A DNA stretch of 64,000 nt from Mycolicibacterium sp. ND9-15 (GTDB lineage: Bacteria > Actinomycetota > Actinomycetes > Mycobacteriales > Mycobacteriaceae), in contig NZ_CP142362.1 in assembly GCF_035918395.1 (NCBI RefSeq), positions 1,835,501 through 1,899,500 on the forward strand. Reading direction: 5' to 3'. The notes beneath the pieces were generated by a model. The model was not told the DNA's origin. It was given only the letters and a program-made list of their open reading frames with translations, and ran no database searches. The translations under genes were made by a program, and so were the position numbers. The first letter of the stretch is position 1, and each line of letters starts with the position of its first letter. Positions 33,134 through 42,480 of the stretch are shown here, one piece after another.

Positions 33134-35242
33134 ATGAGAACTTCCGTGTCGGTGGCCCCTCCCCGCTCGGCGATCCCGCCGGCCCGGGTTCGTGAAGACC
33201 TCGACGGCCTGCGCGGCATCGCGATTTTGCTGGTGGTGCTCTACCACGTCTGGTTCGGCCGGGTGTCCGGCGGTGTCGATGTGTTCCTGGTGCTGTCCGG
33301 CTTCTTCTTCGGCGGCCGATTGCTGCGTCAGGCGGCCGGGGAGCGGCCTACCGAACCACTGCTGCGCGCGCTCATCCGGCTCGCCCGCCGGCTGCTGCCT
33401 GCGCTCGTCGTGGTGCTGGCCGCATCCGCCGTGCTCACCGTGTTGGTCCAGCCGCAGACGCGCTGGGAGGCGTTCGCCGACCAGAGTGTCGCGAGCCTGT
33501 TCTACTGGCAGAACTGGTATCTGGCCGACACGGCCACCGACTACCTGCGGGCCGGCCAGAGTGTGAGTCCCCTGCAACACATTTGGTCGATGTCCGTGCA
33601 GGGGCAGTTCTTCATCGCGGTCCTCACGATCGCGGCACTGGCCGCGATTGCCTCCAGGGCCGGTAACTGGGCGCACAGGCGGCGCACCGTCCTCGTCGCG
33701 GTCGTGGCAGTGGCCACCGCGCTTTCGTTCTGGTACGCCGTTGTCGCTCACAATCTCGACCAATCACACGCGTACTACGACACCTTCGCGCGCGCGTGGG
33801 AACTGTTTGCGGGAATGCTTGCCGCAGCCGTTGTTTCGGCGGTCCAAATGCCGTGGTGGTTGCGCACGTCCGCGGGTGTGATCGGGCTGGCGGCGATCTT
33901 CGGTTGCGGCATTCTGCTCGACGGGGCGGCGCAGTTCCCCGGACCGTGGGCCCTGGTGCCGGTCGGTGCGACGGTGCTGCTGATCTTCAGCGGCGCCCAG
34001 ACCGCAGGCCACATCCCGTGGCCGAACCGGCTCATCGCGACACCACCGCTGGCCACGTTGGGCGCGATGGCGTACTCGCTCTATCTATGGCACTGGCCGC
34101 TGCTGATCTTCTGGCTCGCCTACTCCGATCAGGAGGGAGCGGGGCTGGACGATGGAGTGGTCATCCTTCTGCTCTCGCTGGCACTGGCCTATCTGACCTT
34201 GCGGTTCGTCGAGGATCCGCTGCGCGAGCAGCCATCGAAAAGCGCTGGTGCGCACCGACTCCCGTTAGCGAACCGCCACGTCACAGCGGTACTCGGCGGC
34301 TTCGTCACGCTGCTGGCCGTCGCGGTCACCGTGTCGTCGCTCACCTGGCGCGATCATCTGGCCGCGGTGCGCGCGAAAGGCATTGAGTTGCAGAACCTAT
34401 CGGTCCGAGACTACCCGGGCGGCCGGGCACTGCTCGACAACGACAGGGTGGCGAAGCTGCCGATGCGGCCGACGCTGCTCGAGGCCTCCGACGACCTACC
34501 CGCGACCACCACCGACGGGTGCATCACCGACTTCGCCGGAACGGACGTCGTTCGTTGCGCATACGGCGATCCCGCGGCGCCGAGGACGATCGCCCTTGCC
34601 GGTGGCTCGCATGCCGAACACTGGATCACGGCGCTGGACCTGCTCGGGCGCACTCACGGCTTCCGCGTCGTGACCTATCTGAAGATGGGCTGCCCGCTCA
34701 CCACCGACGACGACCCCCGCATCGCCGGCTCGCTCGACCCGTACCCGCAGTGCCGGACCTGGGTGCGCGACGCCATGACCGCACTGATCGCCGACCGCCC
34801 CGACTACGTGTTCACCACCACCACTCGGCCGTACACCGACGGACCCGGCGACATGGTGCCCGACGGATATCTCGGCATCTGGGACGAGTTCAGCGCGAAC
34901 GGAATCGCGGTGTTGGGTCTTCGCGACACCCCGTGGATGTTCCGCGACGGCTTCTTGTTCACGCCCATCGACTGCCTCGCTGAGAACGGCGATCCCGAAT
35001 CCTGCGGGGTGCCACGTAACGAGGCACTCGCCGACCGCAATCCGACCTTGGCCCACGCCGAGGCTTATCCGTTGCTCACAGTGCTCGACCTCAGCGACGC
35101 GGTGTGCCGACCCGACCACTGTCGGGCCGTCGAGGGCAACGTCCTCGTGTACCACGACGCCCACCACCTCTCGGCGACCTACGTCCGCACTCTGACCGAC
35201 GAACTGGCCCGGCAGATCTCCGACGCAACCGGATGGTGGTGA
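33134..35242 (+). CDS. Acyltransferase 3 (OafA/YrhL-type) with SGNH domain
   Basis: About 702 residues. The N-terminal half is an integral-membrane acyltransferase-3 domain starting with DLDGLRGIAILLVVLYHVWF and GGVDVFLVLSGFFFGG, with about ten helices to residue ~405. The C-terminal half is an extracytoplasmic SGNH-like domain with IALAGGSHAEHW and the final DAHHLS carrying the Asp-x-x-His pair. Such proteins O-acylate surface glycans or lipids. ATG 33134 is preferred; an in-frame TTG at 33119 is possible. No acceptor can be named, and no glycan genes are adjacent. Confidence 0.87.
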   Translation: MRTSVSVAPPRSAIPPARVREDLDGLRGIAILLVVLYHVWFGRVSGGVDVFLVLSGFFFGGRLLRQAAGERPTEPLLRALIRLARRLLPALVVVLAASAVLTVLVQPQTRWEAFADQSVASLFYWQNWYLADTATDYLRAGQSVSPLQHIWSMSVQGQFFIAVLTIAALAAIASRAGNWAHRRRTVLVAVVAVATALSFWYAVVAHNLDQSHAYYDTFARAWELFAGMLAAAVVSAVQMPWWLRTSAGVIGLAAIFGCGILLDGAAQFPGPWALVPVGATVLLIFSGAQTAGHIPWPNRLIATPPLATLGAMAYSLYLWHWPLLIFWLAYSDQEGAGLDDGVVILLLSLALAYLTLRFVEDPLREQPSKSAGAHRLPLANRHVTAVLGGFVTLLAVAVTVSSLTWRDHLAAVRAKGIELQNLSVRDYPGGRALLDNDRVAKLPMRPTLLEASDDLPATTTDGCITDFAGTDVVRCAYGDPAAPRTIALAGGSHAEHWITALDLLGRTHGFRVVTYLKMGCPLTTDDDPRIAGSLDPYPQCRTWVRDAMTALIADRPDYVFTTTTRPYTDGPGDMVPDGYLGIWDEFSANGIAVLGLRDTPWMFRDGFLFTPIDCLAENGDPESCGVPRNEALADRNPTLAHAEAYPLLTVLDLSDAVCRPDHCRAVEGNVLVYHDAHHLSATYVRTLTDELARQISDATGWW

Positions 35243-35490
35243 TTCAGCGCTCAGCCCCGTTGCGGTAGCCACGACATCGGTGGTGCCCGCGACGCGGCAC
35301 GGTAGCGCTGATCGGTCCCCGTAGAATGTGGTTCACCGAAAGCCCTGCCGGCTGACACCCCGACCATAAGTTCTCCGGTTGGCGGCCGCGCGCTGTCAAC
35401 CCAATCGATCGGAGTGCCCTGCTCGCCGTCCTGCTCGCCCACGCGGTCGCCACCGCGCTCGCACCCCTGCTTGTCTACAGGTGGGGGCGG
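35243..35490 (+). promoter_or_regulatory. Leader region of the mnh operon with open frame upstream of the first ATG
   Basis: TAGAAT at 35322-35327 is a plausible -10. From 35356 the mnhA frame is open and, from about 35419, reads as a membrane helix (LLAVLLAHAVATALAPLLVY) typical of the MnhA N-terminus, yet no ATG, GTG or TTG occurs in frame before 35491. GGAG at 35411-35414 sits before a CTG at 35419. The 5' part also has a GCGCT-based inverted repeat (35247-35308). Confidence 0.5.
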
Positions 35491-38313
35491 ATGGCGTTCT
35501 ATCCGCTGGGGTTGGTGCCGCTTTTCTCGCTGATCTGGGTGGCGACGAACTGGCCGGACCCCGGCCGGTCGACAAGGGTCGACATCGCATGGGTGCCCGA
35601 GCTGTCGATGGACGTCAACCTGCGCTTCGACTCACTCGCTGCGATCATGAGCGTGCTGGTGCTCGCGATCGGTGCGCTGGTGCTGTTCTACTGTGCCGAC
35701 TACTTCCATCACCACGACGGCCGTGAGGAGAACCGGCTGCCCAGCTTCGCCGCCGAACTCGTCGCCTTCTCCGGCGCCATGTTCGGACTGGTGACCAGCG
35801 ACAACATGCTGATGCTCTACGTGTTCTGGGAGATCACCTCGGTGCTCTCGTTCCTGCTGGTGGGCCACTACGCCGAACGAATGGCCAGCAGGCGGGCGGC
35901 AACCCAGGCACTGCTGGTGACGACATTCGGCGGGCTGGCGATGCTGGTGGGCATCATCGCGCTCGGCGAGATCGCGGGCACCTATCTGTTGTCGGAACTC
36001 ATCGCATCGCCGCCGGGCGGGGTGGCCGTGTCCGTCGCCCTCGTGCTGGTGCTCATCGGTGCGCTGTCCAAATCGGCGATCGTGCCACTGCACTTCTGGC
36101 TGCCGGGGGCGATGGCCGCCCCGACACCGGTGAGCGCCTACCTGCACGCCGCGGCCATGGTCAAGGCGGGCGTGTATCTCATCGCACGGATGACGCCGGG
36201 GTTCGCCGACGTGGCGCCGTGGCGGCCGATGGTGGTCTCGCTCGGGTTGCTGACCATGCTGCTCGCGGGCTGGCGCGCGGTGCGCGAGTACGACCTAAAG
36301 CTGATTCTGGCGTTCGGCACGGTCAGCCAGTTGGGGCTGATCACCGTGATGGTCGGCGCGGGCGGCAGCGACATGATGCTCGGCGGGCTGGCCATGCTGG
36401 TCGCGCATGCCATGTTCAAGGCGGCGCTGTTCATGGTCGTCGGCATCATCGACCACACCACCGGAACCCGGGACATCCGCAGGCTGGCCTGGCTCGGCGA
36501 CCGCGCGCGTCCGCTGCTGATCATCGCGATCGGCGCGACCGCGAGCATGGCCGCATTGCCGCCGTTCTTCGGTTTCGTCGCCAAGGAGGCCGACTTCGAG
36601 ACGGTGTTGCACAGTCCGTACCTCGGTGCCGCGTCGCCGGTCGTGCTCGCCGGTATCGTGCTCGGCGCGGTCTTCACCACCATCTACAGCCTGCGCTTCC
36701 TGTTCGGTGCGTTCGGCCGCAAGGGACAGGCGGAGCCGAGTAGGCGGGTCGCAGAGATGCACCGCCTGGAGATCCCGTTCATGCTTGCGCCCGCGATCCT
36801 GGCCGCGGCGGGTCTGGCCTTCGGGATCTGGCCCGCCGGGATCGGCGCGGTATTGGAGGGATACGCCGACACAGTGCCGGGCGGGAAGAACTACTACCTC
36901 GCACTGTGGCACGGGCTCAACCTGCCGGTGTTGTTGTCGGCCCTGGTGATCGCGGCGGGGACGGCCGCCTACTTCGCGCGCGACATGCTGCGTCGCGCAC
37001 CGCTCCCGATTCGCGTGCTCGGTAACGCCGACCGCGCCTACGACGGCGTGATCCGGGCGTTCGACGTGCTCGCAGTGCGGGTCACGGCCGTCACCCAGCG
37101 CGGGTCGATTCCGGCCACCCAGTCGGCAATCCTGGCCACGCTCGTCGCGGTGCCGACGGTCGCGCTGGCCGTCGGAGCCCGTGACCGCCCTGATTTCGCC
37201 CTGTGGGACATCCCGCTGCACGCAGTCGTCGGCGTGGTCATGCTGGCCGCCGCGTTCGGCCTGACCGTGATGCGCAATCGGCTGGCCTCTGCGCTACTGG
37301 TCGGGGTGACCGGCTATGGCTGCGGCGTGATCTTCGCGCTGCACGGCGCACCCGACCTGGCACTGACCCAGTTGCTGGTGGAGACGCTGACGCTGGTGAT
37401 CTTCGTGCTCGTGCTGCGGTCCTTGCCCGCGGAGGCCGAACGGGCACAGGTCACCGCGCACCGATGGCCGCGCGCCGCGCTCGCGCTGGCGGTGGGCGCA
37501 ACGGTCGCCACACTGGCGAGTTTCGCGGCGGCCGAGCGCTCCGGCGCAGCCATCTCCGAACTGCTTCCCGACGCCGCCTACTTCCGGGGTCATGGCTCCA
37601 ACACCGTCAACGTCCTGCTGGTCGACATCCGCGCCTGGGACACCATGGGCGAGATCATGGTGTTGCTCGTGGCGGCCACCGGGGTCACGTCGATGGTGTT
37701 CCGTCATCGGCGTTTCGGCTCACCGCCGCGAGTAGCCGACGGGGGCCAACCCGATATCGGTCAGATCGCGGCGTTCGTCAACATCAGCCCGGCCTTCGGC
37801 GACACCACCTGGCTGCGCGGCAGCGAGTTGCGCGACCCGCAGCACCGTTCGCTGGTGCTCGAGGTGGCCACCCGCATGATTTTCCCTCTGATCATGGTGT
37901 TGTCGGTGTACTTCTTCTTCGCCGGCCACAACACGCCCGGCGGCGGCTTCGCAGGCGGGTTGACCGCGGGACTGGCGGTGGTGCTGCGCTACATCGCCGG
38001 CGGCCGCTACGAACTCGGCGAAACCCTGCCGTTCGACGCCGGCAAGGTGCTCGGCACGGGTTTGACGTTGTCGGCCGGGACCGCGGTCAGTTCGCTACTG
38101 CTCGGCGCCCCAGCCTTGTCGTCGGCATTGATCGAGATCGATGTGCCGGTGCTGGGCACGGTCAAGTTCGTCACTTCGCTGTTCTTCGATGCGGGGGTTT
38201 ACCTGATCGTGCTCGGCCTGGTCCTCGACGTGTTGCGCAGTCTCGGGGCCCGCCTGGATGTCGAGTTGGCTGAGTCGAGGTCCGCTCGACGGTCGGGGAC
38301 GGGTGTGCGATGA
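35491..38313 (+). CDS. mnhA: Na+(K+)/H+ antiporter subunit A/B fusion
   Basis: 940 residues from the first ATG. The MrpA part is related to NADH dehydrogenase subunit L, with many helices and conserved motifs such as FWEITSVLSFLLVGHY, the Lys of GALSKSAIVPLHFWLPGAMAAPTPVSAYLHA and HAMFKAALFMVVGIIDH. From about residue 785 an MrpB domain follows (RMIFPLIMVLSVYFFFAGHN, TPGGGFAGGL), giving the actinobacterial A/B fusion. With subunits C-G it forms the Mrp complex that exports cations against protons and supports pH and salt homeostasis. The true N-terminus probably lies upstream, near 35419, at a non-standard start. Confidence 0.93.
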   Translation: MAFYPLGLVPLFSLIWVATNWPDPGRSTRVDIAWVPELSMDVNLRFDSLAAIMSVLVLAIGALVLFYCADYFHHHDGREENRLPSFAAELVAFSGAMFGLVTSDNMLMLYVFWEITSVLSFLLVGHYAERMASRRAATQALLVTTFGGLAMLVGIIALGEIAGTYLLSELIASPPGGVAVSVALVLVLIGALSKSAIVPLHFWLPGAMAAPTPVSAYLHAAAMVKAGVYLIARMTPGFADVAPWRPMVVSLGLLTMLLAGWRAVREYDLKLILAFGTVSQLGLITVMVGAGGSDMMLGGLAMLVAHAMFKAALFMVVGIIDHTTGTRDIRRLAWLGDRARPLLIIAIGATASMAALPPFFGFVAKEADFETVLHSPYLGAASPVVLAGIVLGAVFTTIYSLRFLFGAFGRKGQAEPSRRVAEMHRLEIPFMLAPAILAAAGLAFGIWPAGIGAVLEGYADTVPGGKNYYLALWHGLNLPVLLSALVIAAGTAAYFARDMLRRAPLPIRVLGNADRAYDGVIRAFDVLAVRVTAVTQRGSIPATQSAILATLVAVPTVALAVGARDRPDFALWDIPLHAVVGVVMLAAAFGLTVMRNRLASALLVGVTGYGCGVIFALHGAPDLALTQLLVETLTLVIFVLVLRSLPAEAERAQVTAHRWPRAALALAVGATVATLASFAAAERSGAAISELLPDAAYFRGHGSNTVNVLLVDIRAWDTMGEIMVLLVAATGVTSMVFRHRRFGSPPRVADGGQPDIGQIAAFVNISPAFGDTTWLRGSELRDPQHRSLVLEVATRMIFPLIMVLSVYFFFAGHNTPGGGFAGGLTAGLAVVLRYIAGGRYELGETLPFDAGKVLGTGLTLSAGTAVSSLLLGAPALSSALIEIDVPVLGTVKFVTSLFFDAGVYLIVLGLVLDVLRSLGARLDVELAESRSARRSGTGVR

Positions 38314-38783
38314 CCTCCTATCTGGTTCAGCTCCTGTTGATCGGCGGGGTCACCAGCGCCGGGGTGTACCTGCTGCTGGAACGCACCCTGACCAGGATGC
38401 TCATGGGGCTGCTGCTGATCAGCAATGCCGTCAACCTGCTCATCCTGACCGCCGGCGGCGCGGCGGGCAATCCGCCGATCCGGGGCCGCACCAGCGAGGG
38501 CGCTGAGCACACCGCTGACCCGCTGGCCCAGGCGATGATCCTCACCGCGATCGTCATCACCATGGGCATCGCGGCGTTCGTGTTGGCGTTGGCCTATCGG
38601 TCGTATCGGCTGACCACCGCTGATGAGGTCAGCGACGATCCCGAGGACACGCGGGTGTCGCGGCTGTCCGACGAGGAGGCGACCACGATCGACGCCGACC
38701 GGCCGAAACCACCCGGCCTCTACAAGGACACCGACGAACCCGACGAACTGGACGCAGTGCCCGGGGAAGAGGGATCGCGATGA
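38310..38783 (+). CDS. mnhC: Na+(K+)/H+ antiporter subunit C
   Basis: 157 residues, NuoK-like. Three membrane helices are visible: the first in residues 2-22, the second around LMGLLLISNAVNLLILTAGG, the third around MILTAIVITMGIAAFVLALA. An acidic C-terminal tail of about 50 residues (TTIDADRPKPPG, DEPDELDAVPGEEG) extends beyond typical MrpC. It starts at an ATGA overlap with mnhA and ends in one with mnhD, so the operon is translationally coupled. Confidence 0.92.
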   Translation: MTSYLVQLLLIGGVTSAGVYLLLERTLTRMLMGLLLISNAVNLLILTAGGAAGNPPIRGRTSEGAEHTADPLAQAMILTAIVITMGIAAFVLALAYRSYRLTTADEVSDDPEDTRVSRLSDEEATTIDADRPKPPGLYKDTDEPDELDAVPGEEGSR

Positions 38784-40378
38784 GCCTCTCGGGCGTCCTG
38801 ACGCCGCTGCCGGTGCTGATTCCCACGCTCGGGGCGGCCATGAGCCTGCTCGCCGGGCGGCGGCCGCGCCTGCAGCGCGTCATCACGCTGGGTGCGTTGT
38901 CGGCCGTGGTGGTGGTGTGTTCGATGCTGCTCTGGCTGTCCGACCAGGGCGGCACCATCGCGTTACACGTCGGCGGATGGGGCCCAACGCTTGCCGGTCT
39001 GGGTCCGCTTGGCATCTCGCTGGTGATCGACCGATTGTCGGCGCTGATGCTCGTTGTTTCCTCGATCGTGCTGCTCGCCGTCGTGTTCTACGCGATCGGG
39101 CAGGGTATCCGCGACGGTGACGAACGCCAGCCGGTGTCGATCTTCCTGCCCTCTTACCTGGTGCTCTCGGCGGGTGTGTGCATGGCATTCGTCGCAGGCG
39201 ATCTGTTCAACCTCTACGTCGGCTTCGAAGTGCTGCTGGCCGCGAGCTTCGTGTTGTTGACCATCGGCGCCAGCAAAGAGCGCGTCCGCGCCGGCGCCTC
39301 CTATGTGATGGTTTCGATGGTCTCGTCGATGATCTTCTTGTTCGGCATCGCGTTCGTCTACTCGGCCACCGGGACACTGAACCTGGCCGAACTGGCGATG
39401 CGGTTGGACCACGTCAGTGCGGGAACCCGCACCGCGATGTTCGCCGTGCTGCTCGTGGCGTTCGGCATCAAGGCCGCGGTGTTCCCGCTGTCGACCTGGC
39501 TGCCCGATTCATACCCGACTGCCCCCGCGCCGGTCACCGCGGTCTTCGCGGGCCTGCTGACGAAGGTCGGCGTGTACGCCATCATCCGGACGCACTCGCT
39601 GCTGTTTCCCGGTGGTGGCCTGGATCCGCTGCTGTTCGTGGCCGCGCTCGCGACCATGCTGATCGGCATCCTCGGCGCCATCGCCCAGAGCGACATCAAA
39701 CGACTGCTGTCGTTCACGCTCGTCAGCCACATCGGGTACATGGTGTTCGGCATCGCGCTGTCGAGCGATCTCGGCACGGCCGGTGCGATCTACTATGTGG
39801 CGCACCACATTCTGGTGCAGACGACGCTGTTCCTCGTGGTCGGCCTGATCGAACGTCAGGCTGGCGCATCGACCCTGCAACGTCTCGGCGGTCTAGCCGC
39901 CGCCAGCCCGCTGCTCGCGTTCATCTTCGTGGTCCCCGCCCTCAATCTCGGTGGTATTCCGCCGTTTTCGGGTTTCATCGGCAAAGTCGCGCTGATGGAG
40001 GCGGGTGCCGAACAGGGTTCGGTGCTGGCCTGGACCCTGGTTGGTGGAAGCGTAGTGACCAGCTTGCTGACGCTGTATGTGGTCACACGGGTGTGGACCA
40101 AGGCGTTCTGGCGATCCCGGGCCGACGCGCCCGAGGGGCACCTGGCGGCTGCGGTACCGGCGGCGCTGCTCGACGTGTCGGACGACGTCGCATTCGCCGA
40201 TCGCAAGTACGTGGGCCGCATGCCGGTCGGCATGCTGGTGCCCACCGGTGCGCTGATCGTCGTGGGCGTCGCGTTGACGGTTTTCGCCGGACCGATCATC
40301 GCCTACAGCGAGCGTGCGGCCGACCAGGTACTGAACCGGGGACAGTACATCACCGCAGTGTTGGGGGTGCATCGATGA
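38780..40378 (+). CDS. mnhD: Na+(K+)/H+ antiporter subunit D
   Basis: 532 residues, related to the NuoM/N proton-pumping subunits. Conserved segments include YVGFEVLLAASFVLLTIGA, the KAAVFPLSTWLPDSYPTAPAP loop with its functional Lys, and SDIKRLLSFTLVSHIGYM. It is predicted to hold a proton channel of the Mrp complex. It overlaps both neighbours by 4 nt. The C-terminal YVGRMPVGMLVPTGALIV helix is also family-typical. Confidence 0.93.
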   Translation: MSLSGVLTPLPVLIPTLGAAMSLLAGRRPRLQRVITLGALSAVVVVCSMLLWLSDQGGTIALHVGGWGPTLAGLGPLGISLVIDRLSALMLVVSSIVLLAVVFYAIGQGIRDGDERQPVSIFLPSYLVLSAGVCMAFVAGDLFNLYVGFEVLLAASFVLLTIGASKERVRAGASYVMVSMVSSMIFLFGIAFVYSATGTLNLAELAMRLDHVSAGTRTAMFAVLLVAFGIKAAVFPLSTWLPDSYPTAPAPVTAVFAGLLTKVGVYAIIRTHSLLFPGGGLDPLLFVAALATMLIGILGAIAQSDIKRLLSFTLVSHIGYMVFGIALSSDLGTAGAIYYVAHHILVQTTLFLVVGLIERQAGASTLQRLGGLAAASPLLAFIFVVPALNLGGIPPFSGFIGKVALMEAGAEQGSVLAWTLVGGSVVTSLLTLYVVTRVWTKAFWRSRADAPEGHLAAAVPAALLDVSDDVAFADRKYVGRMPVGMLVPTGALIVVGVALTVFAGPIIAYSERAADQVLNRGQYITAVLGVHR

Positions 40379-40908
40379 GGAGCGCGCTGCTGCGGCTGAG
40401 TGTGCTCGGCGGACTGGTTCTGGTTTGGATTCTGTTGTGGGGCGACGCTTCTGCGGCGAACTTCATCGGCGGTCTGGTGGTGGCACTGGTGATCACGCTT
40501 CTGCTGCCGCTGCCGAGGGTGCCCGTCCAAGGCAAAGTGCACCCGCTGTCGCTGCTACGGCTTGTGGCCCAGGTCGCCTACTGGCTGGCGGGCTCGTCGA
40601 TACAGATCGCGTGGCTGGCGATCAAGCCGGGGCCGCCACCGCTGAGCGCGGTGCTGCGGGCACACTTCGCACTCAAGTCCGATCTGGTGCTGACGCTGGC
40701 GGCCAACATCATCAACCTCACCCCGGGCACGATTGCACTCGAAATCGACCAGGCTCGCAGGATGGTCTACGTCCATGTGATCAATGTCGGCTCCGACCGC
40801 ACCCTGAACCACTTCTACACCCAGATGGCGACGTTGGAGCGGTTGCTGGTGGCAGCGTTGGAACGCGAGGAAGACTGGCGACCAGCGACGGACAAGGAGG
40901 CCGCATGA
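40375..40908 (+). CDS. mnhE: Na+(K+)/H+ antiporter subunit E
   Basis: 177 residues. Two or three N-terminal helices (VLVWILLWGDASAANFIGG) are followed by a cytoplasmic domain with the MrpE hallmark LAANIINLTPGTIALEID and VHVINVGS. It is a membrane subunit required for assembly of the Mrp complex. ATGA overlaps link it to mnhD and mnhF. Confidence 0.92.
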   Translation: MRSALLRLSVLGGLVLVWILLWGDASAANFIGGLVVALVITLLLPLPRVPVQGKVHPLSLLRLVAQVAYWLAGSSIQIAWLAIKPGPPPLSAVLRAHFALKSDLVLTLAANIINLTPGTIALEIDQARRMVYVHVINVGSDRTLNHFYTQMATLERLLVAALEREEDWRPATDKEAA

Positions 40909-41192
40909 CTTACGTGTGGGTGATCGCCGCCGTGATGATCAGCACCGCCGCGACGATCACGATGTACCGAATGCTTGCGGGGCGGAGCACTCTCGACCGT
41001 CTGGTCGCGCTGGACACCCTGACGGCAGTGACGATGTGCGGCATCGGTACCTGGGCGGCGTTCAGCCTGGATACCACCGTCACGTACAGCTTGACCGCGT
41101 TGGCGTTGATCAGCTTTGTCGGCTCGGTCAGCGTCGCCCGCTTCCGCGTGCCCGACGTGGAGAAGCCGCGCGGCAGACGGGCACCGCGATGA
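40905..41192 (+). CDS. mnhF: Na+(K+)/H+ antiporter subunit F
   Basis: 95 residues with three membrane helices and the MrpF pattern STLDRLVALDTLTAVTMCGI in the middle, ending in SFVGSVSVARF and a basic tail. It is a small structural subunit of the Mrp complex. It overlaps mnhE and mnhG by 4 nt each. Confidence 0.9.
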   Translation: MTYVWVIAAVMISTAATITMYRMLAGRSTLDRLVALDTLTAVTMCGIGTWAAFSLDTTVTYSLTALALISFVGSVSVARFRVPDVEKPRGRRAPR

Positions 41193-41551
41193 ACGTGGCC
41201 GACATCATCAGCGGGATCCTCGTACTCGGGGGCTCGGCGCTGGCGCTGACCGCCGCCATCGGCATCGTCCGATTCCCGGACACCTTGATGCGCATGCACG
41301 CTGCGACCAAACCACAGACACTTGGCCTGCTGCTGGTGCTCTCCGGGGCGACGATCAGGCTGCGCGGCAATGCCGACGTCGGCATGCTGATCCTGACCGG
41401 GCTGTTCGCGCTGATCACCGCCCCGGTAATCGCCAACCGTGTCGGCCAGCTGGCATACCGGGAGCACAACTACCGCGAGGACCTCCTCATCAGAGACGAG
41501 ATGCGGGAGTTCGCCGATCACCCGGAAAGCGTTGACAATGGCCAGGACTGA
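41189..41551 (+). CDS. mnhG: Na+(K+)/H+ antiporter subunit G
   Basis: 120 residues with three helices and the MrpG signature GIVRFPDTLMRMHAATKPQT. The charged C-terminus (HNYREDLLIRDEMREF) is cytoplasmic. It is the last antiporter subunit. Its 3' end overlaps the following methyltransferase gene by 14 nt in another frame. Confidence 0.9.
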   Translation: MNVADIISGILVLGGSALALTAAIGIVRFPDTLMRMHAATKPQTLGLLLVLSGATIRLRGNADVGMLILTGLFALITAPVIANRVGQLAYREHNYREDLLIRDEMREFADHPESVDNGQD

Positions 41552-42443
41552 CGGCGACAGCTGGGACATCACCGAGAGCGTCGGCGCAACCGCGCTGGGC
41601 GTGGCGTGGTCGCGGGCGCAGGAGCAGGACACCGACTGCCCGCTGTTCACCGATCCGTACGCGAAGATGTTCGTCGACGCTGCCCTGGAGCGCGGGTGGC
41701 GGTTGCCCCCAGCCCACATGGTCGCGCGGATCAAGGCCATCGGCGGGTATGCGGCGTCACGCACCAAGTGGTTCGACGAGTTCTTCCTCGCCGCTGGCGC
41801 CAACGGGATCGAGCAGTCGGTGATCTTGGCCTCGGGTCTGGACGCCCGCGCCTGGCGGCTCCCCTGGATCGACGGCAGCGTCATCTACGAGATCGACCAG
41901 CCGAAGGTGTTGGCGTTCAAGGCCGAGGTACTTCTCGCGCACGGCGCGACGCCCTCGGCACGGTGCGTTCCGGTCCCGATCGACCTTCGCGACGACTGGC
42001 CGACAGCGTTGCGCGACGCGGGGTTCGACGCCAGCGAGCCGACCGCTTGGGCGGTCGAGGGTCTGCTGCCGTACCTGCCGGCGAGCGGGCAGGACTTGCT
42101 GTTCGAACGCATCCACGACCTCAGCACGCGCGGTAGCCGGGTCGGCGTCGAGTCGTTCGGCGCGGGGTTCTTCGATCCGGAGTATCTGGCGAGCCGACGG
42201 CAGAAGCTGCAGCAGTACCGGCAGGAGGCCGGCGAAGAGGACGACGGGAACGCGCTCGATGTCCAGGATCTGTGGTTCATCGAAGCGCGCACCGAGGTGA
42301 CCGACTGGCTGACCGACCACGGTTGGGAAGTGACCGCTATCGCTGCCGCGGAGTTGATGGACCGCTACGGCCGGTGCGCGGTCGGCGAGGCCGACGATGC
42401 CACACCCCGAACGGTTTTTGTCGAGGGCAACAAGATGTGCTGA
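41538..42443 (+). CDS. SAM-dependent methyltransferase, leucine carboxyl methyltransferase-like family
   Basis: 301 residues of the mycobacterial PPM1/TIGR00027-type methyltransferase family: SVGATALGVAWSRAQEQD at the start, then DPYAKMFVDAAL, the SAM-binding VILASGLDARAWRLPW (around 95-110), VYEIDQPKVLAFK-type strand (IYEIDQPKVLAFK) and AWAVEGLLPYLP. Many paralogues occur per mycobacterial genome and few have known substrates. It starts inside the end of mnhG (14-nt overlap), so it is expressed with the antiporter operon although no functional link is evident. Confidence 0.88.
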   Translation: MARTDGDSWDITESVGATALGVAWSRAQEQDTDCPLFTDPYAKMFVDAALERGWRLPPAHMVARIKAIGGYAASRTKWFDEFFLAAGANGIEQSVILASGLDARAWRLPWIDGSVIYEIDQPKVLAFKAEVLLAHGATPSARCVPVPIDLRDDWPTALRDAGFDASEPTAWAVEGLLPYLPASGQDLLFERIHDLSTRGSRVGVESFGAGFFDPEYLASRRQKLQQYRQEAGEEDDGNALDVQDLWFIEARTEVTDWLTDHGWEVTAIAAAELMDRYGRCAVGEADDATPRTVFVEGNKMC

Positions 42444-42480
42444 CAAACGGTGTCGGCACGCCGGCGTCGCGGCGAAATAG

